A DNA stretch of 7,605 nucleotides from an uncultured Opitutia bacterium (lineage in GTDB: Bacteria; Verrucomicrobiota; Verrucomicrobiia; Opitutales; UBA953). How positions within the stretch are numbered: the stretch's first letter is position 1; every line of letters starts with the position of its first letter. The DNA is taken from assembly GCA_903853185.1 (NCBI GenBank), contig CAINSX010000377.1, positions 1-7,605 on the forward strand. Direction: 5' to 3'. The translations under genes and the position numbers were made by a program. Shown piece by piece: positions 1 through 6,832 of the stretch. The notes beneath the pieces were generated by a model. It made no database searches and was not told the origin of the DNA. It saw only the letters and a program-made list of their open reading frames with translations.

Positions 1-104
1 CGCTCGCCGACTTCATCGAACGCAACCCGGAGACGATCATCCAGGGCCGCAGCAAGTCGCCCTCCAAGGATGCCAAGCCCAAGGAGGAACCAGCCGCCAA
101 ATGA
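1..104 (+). CDS. MCE/PqiB-type lipid transport protein, C-terminal end (partial)
   Basis: Only the last 33 residues and the TGA stop are present; the frame begins at base 3 and the gene runs in from the left edge. The visible peptide starts LADFIERNPETIIQGR and ends in a Lys/Pro/Glu-rich hydrophilic tail. The pattern 'L-x-D-F-hydrophobic-E-R-x-P-x-x-hydrophobic-hydrophobic-x-G-R/K' is typical of the C-terminus of MCE-domain proteins of the PqiB/MlaD type, which are periplasmic, anchored in the inner membrane, and carry lipids between the membranes. The next gene encodes a PqiC-like lipoprotein and overlaps this one by 4 nt (ATGA), a classic pairing that supports the call. No MCE domain is visible, so the assignment rests on the tail motif and the neighbour. 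It could equally be an MlaD-like subunit of an ABC system with its permease and ATPase further upstream. Confidence 0.65.
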   Translation, partial: LADFIERNPETIIQGRSKSPSKDAKPKEEPAAK

Positions 105-727
105 ACACCCGCGCCCTACTGCTCGGATTCACCGCCCTCCTGAGCGGCTGCATCATCTTCGACAAGAAGAGCGAGGCGGTCACCTTCCACCTGCTTGCCT
201 CTCCGGCCGGCTTGGCCATGCGCTCCACCCCGACCCTCTTCGTCCCCCGCTCCGTCATCCCGGCGGCCCTCCGCCGCCCCAACGTGGTAATGATCGACGA
301 CACGGGTTGGGTTCGCATCGAAGACGCCCATCGCTGGATTGCTCCGCTTGATCGTGCCGTCTCCGAAGCGGTGGCCCGCCACCTCACCTCACTGACCGGC
401 CTGCCTTCGTCGACGCAATCACCGGCGGAGGACCACCTCGTCCTGCTTCTGACCGTCGACAAGATGGAGATCTTCACTCCCGCCGGACCGGGTCGCTCAA
501 TCTTCGCTATCCCCGGAACAGCGGCGAATACGGATACGGCCACCTTACAGGTTACCTTCCGGCTCGAGAAGTCCGATGGCACCCTTCTGTCCTCCAAGAC
601 GGTCGCACAGTCCCGCGCACTCAAAGAACGGTCGCCGACGGAGTTCGCACAGGCACAGTCCGCTAACCTTGCCGCCGTCGCCGCCGAGATCGCTAAGCTC
701 CTGCCCAACCCTTCCTCGTCGAAATGA
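101..727 (+). CDS. PqiC / ABC-type transport auxiliary lipoprotein
   Basis: This 208-residue protein has a lipoprotein signal: a short basic N-terminus, a hydrophobic stretch, then the lipobox L14-S-G-C17, with Cys17 the expected lipidated residue. Residue +2 is Ile, not Asp, which under the E. coli Lol rule favours the outer membrane. Downstream, FHLL (29-32), RRPNVV (58-63) and RWIAPLDRAV (78-87) correspond to the family's YxL, L-x-RP-x-hydrophobic-V and RWAEPL signatures, followed by an amphipathic helix (88-100). E. coli PqiC is somewhat shorter at about 187 residues. Family role: an outer-membrane-side partner of MCE lipid-transport tunnels. The ATG overlaps the upstream MCE stop (ATGA), and AAGGAGG at 81-87 lies 13 nt before the start, a strong but slightly distant ribosome site. 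The gene overlaps the next start by 4 nt. The family call is fairly sure; the transported lipid cannot be told. Confidence 0.78.
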   Translation: MNTRALLLGFTALLSGCIIFDKKSEAVTFHLLASPAGLAMRSTPTLFVPRSVIPAALRRPNVVMIDDTGWVRIEDAHRWIAPLDRAVSEAVARHLTSLTGLPSSTQSPAEDHLVLLLTVDKMEIFTPAGPGRSIFAIPGTAANTDTATLQVTFRLEKSDGTLLSSKTVAQSRALKERSPTEFAQAQSANLAAVAAEIAKLLPNPSSSK

Positions 728-1197
728 CCACGCCCTCCTCGCCTCGCCCAGACGGTTTCTCCGAAGCCACCGGCGAAATCTGCTACGACTTACCGTCATC
801 CTACATCCCGCACGCCGGCACCGGCCTCCTGCACCTCCCACGCTTCCTCGCCAAGGCCCGTAAGCACCTGAAGGGCGAACTCCCGAAGTCCTATCAGCGC
901 AATTTCTGCAAAGGCTTCGACCGCTTCCTCTGCATGCACCTCGGCGTCGACCCCGAACAAGTGGTTGCCTGTGTCCGCGAGACGCACACCGAGGCTGAAC
1001 TCGACGCTCGCCTCAAATCCCTCTTTCCCGCCGACCTTCGCGTCGCCGTCTGGAACCGTGAACTGGTCCAGAAAGGCATGAGCCCGATGGGCCGCGAAGC
1101 CCTCGACAGCGCCAAAAGCAAGATGGGCGCCGAACACCGTACCGATGTGATCTCCTTCGCGGACATGATCGACTTCGATGAAGGACGCATTCTGTGA
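724..1197 (+). CDS. DUF5069 family protein
   Basis: This is a soluble protein of 157 residues without a signal peptide or membrane segment. The segment after residue 30 (GTGLLHLPRFLAKARKHLKG) and the C-terminal block VISFADMIDFDEGR match the DUF5069 pattern of 'GGxxxLPRxxDKxRxxxxG ... S-hydrophobic-x-D-hydrophobic-I-D-hydrophobic-DEGR'. In between is the helical 'GxDxEQV...THTEAELDARL' stretch typical of the family. The length is normal for DUF5069, whose molecular function is not known; from memory the family is common in Verrucomicrobiota. The start ATG overlaps the lipoprotein stop (ATGA) and has no Shine-Dalgarno in front, so it probably depends on translational coupling. The stop overlaps the next gene's GTG start. 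The family call is good, the function unknown. Confidence 0.72.
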   Translation: MTTPSSPRPDGFSEATGEICYDLPSSYIPHAGTGLLHLPRFLAKARKHLKGELPKSYQRNFCKGFDRFLCMHLGVDPEQVVACVRETHTEAELDARLKSLFPADLRVAVWNRELVQKGMSPMGREALDSAKSKMGAEHRTDVISFADMIDFDEGRIL

Positions 1198-2021
1198 ATA
1201 CCAACGACCCCCATCCTAACCGCCTGGTCATCCGGGGCATCGCCGCGCTGCTCGCCTGCCTCAAGCACCATCCTAAAGCGTTGCGCGAGGTCGTTGCCAC
1301 CGCCGCGTTCGCGCCGAACCTCGCTGAATACGACGCCGCCTTCGCCGAACTCGGCGTCAAGACCCGCATCGTCGGACCGATGGAGCTCGCCCAGACGGCC
1401 GAAGGCCCCTGCGACGACGTCTGTGCGCTCACGATGCGCCCTGACTTCGGACTGGCCCGCATCTCCGACTTCGCCGAATGGCGCGAGTCCCGCGAAAGCA
1501 TCGTCATCGCCGATGGCGTGACCGACCCGGCTGACCTCGCCGCCATCGCCCGCGCAATGGCCGCCTTCGGCCTGAAGCGCCTCCTCCTCTCGGGCGGCAC
1601 CGAGAAACTCTCCTTCCACCCGGAAGCCTGGCACCAGTCCCGCGGCGCGATGGAACAGCTTCGCCTCATGCGCGCCGCCGCCCTCGGCGGCCTGCTTAAG
1701 CTCGTCGAAGACCGTTGCTGCGTCGTGGCCCTCTCGCCCGAAATCGGCCGCAAGATCGACCTCGCTGTACCCGTCCGCGTGCCCGGTCGTCACCTGGCCC
1801 TGCTCATCCCGGGCGGCAAGCTCGACCCGGACATCCAACCACGTGTCGAGCATTGCTACCGCTTCCCCGGACTGGTCGGTCAGCCCTTGCTCTCGCTCTC
1901 CGAAATCGCCCCCTTGGCCATCGCCTGGTTCGCTTCCACGCCTCAACCCCGCACCGACGGCTTCCTGTCTCGCAAAAGGGCTCGCCACGCCAAGGACAAG
2001 GGTTCCAATCCGACCAGCTAA
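1194..2021 (+). CDS. TrmH/SpoU-fold RNA methyltransferase-like protein, catalytic motifs degenerate
   Basis: The protein has 275 residues. Residues 11-83 resemble the SpoU substrate-binding domain: LVIRGIAALLACL at the front, then a 'GV-x-x-R-hydrophobic-V' strand at 54-60 and GPCDDVCALT where active members have a G-hQGv-A segment. Residues 103-250 follow the SPOUT trefoil-knot plan. IADGVTDPADLAAIARAMAAFG (104-125) aligns with motif 1, 'D-x-v-x-DPxNxGaiiRtAxaFG', keeping Arg120 but having Asp for the usual Asn. HQSRGAMEQL (147-156) matches 'raSxGAlxxl'. LALLIPGGKL (201-210) sits where the SAM-binding GxExxG motif should be. LLSLSEIAPLAIAWF (232-246) replaces SLNVxxAxxixxYE. The loss of the motif 2 Gly/Glu and motif 3 Asn suggests weak or absent methyl transfer. 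The GTG start is set by AAGGA at 1181-1185 (8 nt away) and by the GTGA overlap with the upstream stop. A basic tail (259-269) could bind RNA. Confidence 0.62.
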   Translation: MNTNDPHPNRLVIRGIAALLACLKHHPKALREVVATAAFAPNLAEYDAAFAELGVKTRIVGPMELAQTAEGPCDDVCALTMRPDFGLARISDFAEWRESRESIVIADGVTDPADLAAIARAMAAFGLKRLLLSGGTEKLSFHPEAWHQSRGAMEQLRLMRAAALGGLLKLVEDRCCVVALSPEIGRKIDLAVPVRVPGRHLALLIPGGKLDPDIQPRVEHCYRFPGLVGQPLLSLSEIAPLAIAWFASTPQPRTDGFLSRKRARHAKDKGSNPTS

Positions 2022-2026
2022 TTCCC

Positions 2027-2863
2027 ATGTCCCAGCCCCCGCCCGGCAACGGCGAGAACGTCCTCTCGCTCCAGAACATCAGCCGCACGTTCTTCACGGC
2101 CCTCCAACGCCAGCATGATATGCTCGCGTTCAGTATCGCCGGGCTGCACACGGCCGACCCGAAGGCCTACGAACACTTCTCCTCGGTCTCCCGCGTGATG
2201 CCGGTCCCGCAGGCTCACCTGCCTCCGGAACAGATGCTCGCCTACGCCCGCGGCCTGATGATGCGCACGACGGTCAATGACCTCCTGACGCTTTCCTCCG
2301 AATGCATGGTACAGTGCCACCTGCTCTGCCTCTTCATCCGTGAACAGGGCAAGAACCAGCGCCGCGACCCGCTCATCGAGAAGATCATCATGGAGAAGCA
2401 GCAGGACTTCCAGAAGATGTCCCTTCAGGACCGTTTCACGGCGCTCGAAGATAACTTCGGCATCGTCTGTGACCTCGAAGACGGAATCTTCAGCCTCGCG
2501 GCCGCCCTCCGCGTGCTCGTGCGCGGCGGACTCGTCACCAACGACGACATCACCCCGGATGGCTCCCTGACCCTCGAGTTCAAGGCGATGCAAGATTTCG
2601 AAGCCCCCGCCGAACCGGAGAAAGCTCCGGAAGCCGCCCCCGAACTTCCTCCCGGCGTCACCCGCCATGTCCTCAGCGAGGAGAATAAGCCCAAGATGGT
2701 CGCCCGCCTGACGGATACCACCCGCACCTTCAAGCCCGGCGAGATGCTCAGCCTGACGGACTCCGAACTGCTTGGCCTGAACATCACCGTCGCCAAGTTT
2801 GTCGATGGCCTGCTTCGCTCCGTCGATCACTTCGGCCGCGCTCAGCTCGGCGAAGGCGCCTAA
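2027..2863 (+). CDS. Conserved-looking hypothetical protein, mostly helical
   Basis: I do not recognise this 278-residue protein. It has no signal peptide or clear membrane segment. Residues 12-170 look almost wholly alpha-helical, with a Met/Cys-rich helix at 77-104 (CMVQCHLLCLF at 93-103) followed by a charged helix with EKIIMEKQQDFQKM at 118-131 and an acidic helix around 140-152. A Pro/Ala/Glu-rich linker at 192-211 leads to a C-terminal block (212-278) that may be a second small domain. The open frame continues 104 codons upstream, but that part overlaps the previous gene out of frame and has an arginine/proline-rich shadow composition, so ATG 2027, 5 nt after the previous stop, is chosen. 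No Shine-Dalgarno is visible at this start, which fits coupling to the gene upstream. The following gene starts 3 nt after the stop. Codon use matches its neighbours, so it is real, but no function can be given. Confidence 0.75.
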   Translation: MSQPPPGNGENVLSLQNISRTFFTALQRQHDMLAFSIAGLHTADPKAYEHFSSVSRVMPVPQAHLPPEQMLAYARGLMMRTTVNDLLTLSSECMVQCHLLCLFIREQGKNQRRDPLIEKIIMEKQQDFQKMSLQDRFTALEDNFGIVCDLEDGIFSLAAALRVLVRGGLVTNDDITPDGSLTLEFKAMQDFEAPAEPEKAPEAAPELPPGVTRHVLSEENKPKMVARLTDTTRTFKPGEMLSLTDSELLGLNITVAKFVDGLLRSVDHFGRAQLGEGA

Positions 2864-2866
2864 GCG

Positions 2867-4132
2867 ATGAACGAAGCCGCGGCACTCCCCCGTCGCGCCT
2901 GGCTCTGGGTCACCGCTGCCTACCTCTTTCAGTCCATTCCCGCCGCGGTCCGCGATGAGGCCCTGCCGATCGCCCTGAAAAACACCGGCTATGCGGACAA
3001 GGACATCACCAAGGCTGTCGCCTATCTTGGACTCATCTTCGGCTTCAAGATCCTCCTGGCACCGCTGGTCGCCGCCTTCCGCCCCCGGGGCTTCATCCTC
3101 TTCGCGGAACTCGCCATCTCGATCCTGCTCGGCGGACTGGCGCTGCTGGTGGCCGCCGAGCACCCCTCCTCCCCGACCATTATCGGATGCCTAGTACTTC
3201 TGTCGTTCATCGCGGCCGCTCACGACTTTGCCCTGGATGGATATTTCATCTCGGCGCTCGATGACCGCACCCGCGCGACCCACTCAGGGTTGCTGAACTT
3301 CGCTTCTAAACTCGGCATGGTCCTCGCGGGCCCCGGCCTAATCTGGCTGGCCGGCTGGACGATGTCCTACGGCGCGCAGTCCGCTGACGCTTGGTCATGG
3401 GCGCTCATCGCGGCAGCCTTGCTCGCGACTTTCGCTACCGTGGCCAACGCCCTCGGACTCAGAAACGAAACCACTGAGAGCACGGACACTCGTTCGGTCT
3501 CCGAACGTTTCCGTGAGATGAAACAAGGTCTTCTCACCCTCTTGATCGACCCTCGGCTGTTCGCCGTCCTCGGCCTCATCCTATTCTACCGCGCCAGCGA
3601 GATCCATATGGCGCGTATCCTCCCGCTCTTCGCCACCTCGACGACCTCCGGCGGCCTCGCCTTAGATAACCAGACCTATGCGCAGATGCGCATCGTGACC
3701 GCGGTCCTCGGACTGGCCCTCGGAGGCATCATCGGCTCGCAGGTCGTCGCTCGACTCGGCCTTGGCCGTTCACTCATCCCACTCGGTATCGCGATGCACG
3801 CCCCTTTAGCGGCCATCGCTTGGCTCGCTGCCAACGGCTCCCATGACCTCGGGGTCATCGGGACGGTCTTCTTCATCGAATACCTAGCTTATGGTGCAGG
3901 GCTGTGCGCCCTGCTACTCGCGATGATGAAGCTGGCTTCCGGGCCAGGGGCAGCGGTCCGCTACGCCGCGCTTTCGACTTTCGCGCTGCTGGCTAACTAT
4001 CTCCCAGGCCTCTGGGCGGGCTCGCTTTCCGACCGCTTGGGCTACGCCCATTACTTCCTGTTCGCGCTTAGCCTCGCCGTCCCAGGAGTCCTTGCCGCCT
4101 GGTTCGCGAAGCGACACTTCGAGGAAGCCTGA
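2867..4132 (+). CDS. MFS permease, AmpG-like (PAT family)
   Basis: An inner-membrane transporter of 421 residues with about 12 hydrophobic segments, split by a polar loop at 199-224 between the two six-helix halves. Family signs: IPAAVRDEALPIALKNTGY (24-42) then LGLIFGFKILLAPLVAAF, the first-helix region of AmpG-type carriers; AAAHDFALDGYFISAL (116-131), matching the 'ATHDIAxDGxxxxxL' signature in helix 4; GLLNFASKLGMVLAGPGL (141-158); and in the second half YGAGLCALLLAMM (342-354) with YLPGLWAGSLSDRLGY (378-393), which matches the end of PAT carriers. Characterised AmpG proteins import anhydro-muropeptides for wall recycling; other PAT members carry different substrates, so the substrate here is inferred at best. 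The start lies 3 nt after the previous stop, with a weak GAAGG at 2852-2856. It is the last gene of the operon; its stop directly abuts the stop of the convergent peptidase gene. Confidence 0.75.
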   Translation: MNEAAALPRRAWLWVTAAYLFQSIPAAVRDEALPIALKNTGYADKDITKAVAYLGLIFGFKILLAPLVAAFRPRGFILFAELAISILLGGLALLVAAEHPSSPTIIGCLVLLSFIAAAHDFALDGYFISALDDRTRATHSGLLNFASKLGMVLAGPGLIWLAGWTMSYGAQSADAWSWALIAAALLATFATVANALGLRNETTESTDTRSVSERFREMKQGLLTLLIDPRLFAVLGLILFYRASEIHMARILPLFATSTTSGGLALDNQTYAQMRIVTAVLGLALGGIIGSQVVARLGLGRSLIPLGIAMHAPLAAIAWLAANGSHDLGVIGTVFFIEYLAYGAGLCALLLAMMKLASGPGAAVRYAALSTFALLANYLPGLWAGSLSDRLGYAHYFLFALSLAVPGVLAAWFAKRHFEEA

Positions 4133-6685
4133 TCACTCCTTCGGCAGGACGATCAGCTCCTGCTCGAACTGGGCGTCGAGATAACGCTGGGCGAATGCCT
4201 GCACGGCGGCGTCGTCGGTCAGGCTCATCCGGCGTTCCCATTCGGCATCGAAGTTAGCGCCGAGACCGGCGACCTCGCGGACGAGTGCGCCTTGCATGCG
4301 AGCTCCGGCGGATTGGCGACCCTGACGACGAGAAACGCGCATCCGGCGCTTGGCGTCCTCGATCTCGTTCGGGGCGAACTTCCCTTTACGGAGGCGGTCA
4401 AGCTCGAGGCGCATCTCCTTCACGACTTCCTGGGCCGAGGCGGGCGCGGTGCCGGCATAGAGGTAGAACATACCCTGATCGACGACTTCGACGCGGGTGG
4501 CGCCGACAAAATAGGCCATGCCCTTCTCTTCGCGTACCCGGCGGAACAGTCCGCTGGCCATGCCGCTGAGCAGTTCCTCGGTCACGTTGGCCGCGACGAC
4601 CTCGTCGGGCGCGAACCCGCAGTGCGGAAAAGCGATGGCGACGACAGCCTGCTCGCCTTGGGCACGATCCTGAACCTTGCCAGCCGAAGCCGGGACGTGC
4701 TTAGGCAATCCGCGGCGACTTAAAGATAACTTCGGCAGGGATCCGAAACGGCGGTTCACGAACTCCATGACCGCTGGTCGATCAAAAGCGCCGCTGACAC
4801 CGACGACGATATTGTCGGCCACGACGAGTGACTGATGAAGGGCGGCGAGGTCGGCAGGCTGAATCTTCGCTAAGGTCTCCGGCGTGCCGCAGGCGTCGAT
4901 GGCGAGCGGATGCTCTCCGAAATACTGACGCTGCAGACGGAGGCGAGCCTTCTCGACGATGTCGTCCTCGGCCTCGCGGCAAGCGGTGATGATGGCCGCA
5001 CGCTCCAAGGCGAAGGTCTCAGGCAGGATCTTCGGGCCCAGGATACCGTCGGCGATGAGTTCGGAAATCTTTTCGAAATCCGAGCTAAGGGCCTCGCCCC
5101 AGAGACCGCAGGAAACCTGCGAACCATGATCGGCGAAGGTCGCGCCGATGCTGTCGACGAGCTGCGCCACCTCTTCCTTGGTCCGGTGGACATTATCTCG
5201 GGCGAACATGGTGCCCAAGAGACCGGTCGTACCCCGCTTGTCGGCCTCCTCATAAGCGAGGCCGCCGGCGAGGAACACGCCGACGCCGGCCTTCGGGATA
5301 GTCGCATCATGCTGCAGGACGACGCGTACACCGTTATCTAAGGTGAAGGTCTCAAAACGATCCGGCGTGGCCGTCGCCGTGGAGCTGGTAGCGGCAGCGT
5401 CGGCCTTGCCGCCGCGCATGGTCCCGAAAGTGACGTTGTCGGAGCGGAGGTGCTTGCGCGCTTCACGCGTGAGGTCTTCGGCGCCCAGCTTGGCGAGATG
5501 CTCCACGCCGCGCTGCGGCCAGGCGATATCATGTCCGATCGTCGCTGCATGGGCGACGCGGCTGGTCAGCCCGTGGATGTTCTTCTGGCCATTCACCATG
5601 GCCACGACCGATTGGCGGCGGACCTTCTCAAACTGGGCAGGAGTGACGCCTTTCTGCAGGAGACCGTCGACGACCTCGGCGATCGCCTGCTCCACCACGG
5701 GGGCGGAAGTACCGGCTTCGCCCGTCCAACTGCACCAAGCGAGACCAAGGTCACGGATGCCGAAGCCAGAGGCATCGATACCGTGGACGAGCTTACGCTT
5801 CTCGCGGAGTTCGCTCCAAAGTAACGAACTGTTACCGGCACCCAGCACGCCGAGGAACAGGTCGGTTGCGAGTCGGCCTTCGTCGAAGTAGCCCGGGATA
5901 CGCCAGCAGGCGACGCCCTTGGAGGTACTGACCTCGCGAATGAGGTCCGCCCGACGGACGCCGCCCTGCGGCGGCTCCTGATGTCCGGCGATGTCGAGCA
6001 ACGGCCGGCGGGCGAAACGACCGAACCAGCGCTCCGCCGAGGCGAAGACTTCTTCCGGAGGCATGCTGCCGCCCAAGGCGAGCACGACGTTCGTCGGGAC
6101 GTATCGGCTAGAATGATAAGCACGCAGATCGTCCGGCGTGATGCGTACGAAAAGGTCGCGATGACCGATGACCGGCTGACGGAACGGATGCGAACGGACC
6201 GCTTCCTCGAGCACGGATTTGGCTAGCACCTGATCATGCTCGTCGTCGCACATCGCGATTTCGCGCAAGATGACCTCGCGCTCCATCTTCGCGTCGGCGT
6301 CGGTGATCAGCGGATCAAAGACCATGTCGGCGATGGCTTCCATCGCGGTCTCGAAACCTTCCTGCGGCGCGTCGACGTAATAGACCGTGCGGTCGAAGGT
6401 CGTGTAGGCGTTAGAGGACCCCCCGCTGCGATGAATGGCGTCGGTGAGCTCACGGTTAGTGAAACGGCCAGTGCCCTTGAAGACCATGTGCTCGAGATAG
6501 TGCGAGATGCCCGAGCCTTCCCAGCGACCTTCGTGGATGCTACCGGTGCGCACCCAGGCCTGCACGGTGCAGAGGCCGATGCCGGGGCGATGGGAGTAGA
6601 TGACCTCGAGTCCGTTGGAAAGGACCCGGCGCTCAGGCAAGGGGCCGGCAATCTGGGCGAAACTCAGGCCTTCAAGATACGACAT
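4133..6685 (-). CDS. M16 family (insulinase-like) zinc metallopeptidase, tandem domains
   Basis: This 850-residue peptidase holds two M16 repeats of about 420 residues. Repeat 1 begins with the typical RRVLSNGLEVIY (19-30) and has the inverted zinc motif HYLEH at 62-66 (zinc ligands His62 and His66, base Glu65). NAYTTFDRTVYYV (92-104) follows, then a third ligand Glu142 within EREVILREI, 76 residues after His66 as in the family. Repeat 2 begins at FETFTLDNGVRVV (444-456); the HxxEH position there reads GLLGT (488-492), so it is non-catalytic. REEKGMAYFVGA (718-729) is the usual substrate-contact segment of the second half. There is no signal peptide, so a cytoplasmic site is likely, unlike many periplasmic M16 enzymes. 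The frame stays open upstream to 7045, but the part beyond 6775 overlaps prfB. ATG 6685 is preferred over ATG 6775 because the extra 30 residues are Trp-rich and unlike the family. Neither start has a good ribosome site. Confidence 0.88.
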   Translation of the reverse strand: MSYLEGLSFAQIAGPLPERRVLSNGLEVIYSHRPGIGLCTVQAWVRTGSIHEGRWEGSGISHYLEHMVFKGTGRFTNRELTDAIHRSGGSSNAYTTFDRTVYYVDAPQEGFETAMEAIADMVFDPLITDADAKMEREVILREIAMCDDEHDQVLAKSVLEEAVRSHPFRQPVIGHRDLFVRITPDDLRAYHSSRYVPTNVVLALGGSMPPEEVFASAERWFGRFARRPLLDIAGHQEPPQGGVRRADLIREVSTSKGVACWRIPGYFDEGRLATDLFLGVLGAGNSSLLWSELREKRKLVHGIDASGFGIRDLGLAWCSWTGEAGTSAPVVEQAIAEVVDGLLQKGVTPAQFEKVRRQSVVAMVNGQKNIHGLTSRVAHAATIGHDIAWPQRGVEHLAKLGAEDLTREARKHLRSDNVTFGTMRGGKADAAATSSTATATPDRFETFTLDNGVRVVLQHDATIPKAGVGVFLAGGLAYEEADKRGTTGLLGTMFARDNVHRTKEEVAQLVDSIGATFADHGSQVSCGLWGEALSSDFEKISELIADGILGPKILPETFALERAAIITACREAEDDIVEKARLRLQRQYFGEHPLAIDACGTPETLAKIQPADLAALHQSLVVADNIVVGVSGAFDRPAVMEFVNRRFGSLPKLSLSRRGLPKHVPASAGKVQDRAQGEQAVVAIAFPHCGFAPDEVVAANVTEELLSGMASGLFRRVREEKGMAYFVGATRVEVVDQGMFYLYAGTAPASAQEVVKEMRLELDRLRKGKFAPNEIEDAKRRMRVSRRQGRQSAGARMQGALVREVAGLGANFDAEWERRMSLTDDAAVQAFAQRYLDAQFEQELIVLPKE

Positions 6686-6698
6686 GGGCTGGATGTAT

Positions 6699-6717
6699 GC
6701 CCCGCCCTTGACGGGGC
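6699..6717 (-). other. GC-rich hairpin in the leader of the M16 peptidase gene
   Basis: GCCCCG (6699-6704) and CGGGGC (6712-6717) form a perfect 6-bp stem, all G-C pairs, around a 7-nt loop. In the peptidase mRNA it would end 13 nt before the ATG at 6685, provided that start is correct; if translation begins at 6775 the hairpin lies inside the coding region. There is no U-run after it on either strand, so it is not a standard terminator. A role in translation control is possible but not shown. Confidence 0.35.
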
Positions 6718-6774
6718 GCAAGTGCGACCAGTCCGCACCCTGGCAAATGAGAGCCCGCCAGCCCCACTCTGACA

Positions 6775-6803
6775 TTGAAAACAAAGGAGGGCCTAGGTAT
6801 TCC
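6775..6803 (+). promoter_or_regulatory. Candidate sigma-70-type promoter for prfB
   Basis: TTGAAA at 6775-6780 (five of six against TTGACA) is followed after exactly 17 nt by TATTCC at 6798-6803 (only the first three bases agree with TATAAT). A transcript would begin near 6810 and carry a leader of about 45-50 nt before the prfB ATG. The -35 box lies in the only AT-richer patch of the region. The weak -10 makes this a candidate only. Confidence 0.3.
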
Positions 6804-6832
6804 CAACCTTCGCCCGCCAACCAAGGAGGGCC
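6784..6832. repeat. 10-bp direct repeat AAGGAGGGCC, two copies 39 bp apart
   Basis: Exact copies lie at 6784-6793 and 6823-6832, both in the intergenic region. The first falls between the proposed -35 and -10 boxes of prfB, the second in its leader. They could be a paired operator, two ribosome-site-like purine runs, or chance. Only the matching sequence is directly seen. Confidence 0.4.

Noticed and set aside
37..708. Minus-strand open frame of 223 codons opposite the lipoprotein gene
   Set aside because: Ser/Arg/Ala-rich product with no domain; the plus-strand lipoprotein with a lipobox and family motifs explains the region.
894..1988. Long minus-strand open frame (364 codons), with another at 1013-1753
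   Set aside because: Both lie antisense to the DUF5069 and SPOUT-like genes, which have sound protein character, coupled starts and family matches. Long antisense frames are expected in GC-rich codon-biased DNA.
1715..2026. N-terminal extension of the 278-residue protein by 104 codons
   Set aside because: The extension overlaps the SPOUT-like gene out of frame and is Arg/Pro-rich, unlike the rest of the protein. ATG 2027 fits the operon spacing.
2018..3163. Minus-strand open frame of 381 codons
   Set aside because: It is antisense to the 278-residue gene and the start of the permease. Its product is Gly/Glu/Asp/Arg-rich without recognisable domains, typical of a shadow frame.
4292..5341. 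Plus-strand open frames inside the peptidase gene (4292-4723 and 4910-5341)
   Set aside because: Both are antisense to strongly conserved M16 repeat 2 sequence and show no family features.
6708..6736. TTGACG at 6708-6713 as a plus-strand -35 box
   Set aside because: No -10-like sequence follows at 16-18 nt (GTCCGC at 6731-6736), and the bases are part of the GC hairpin.
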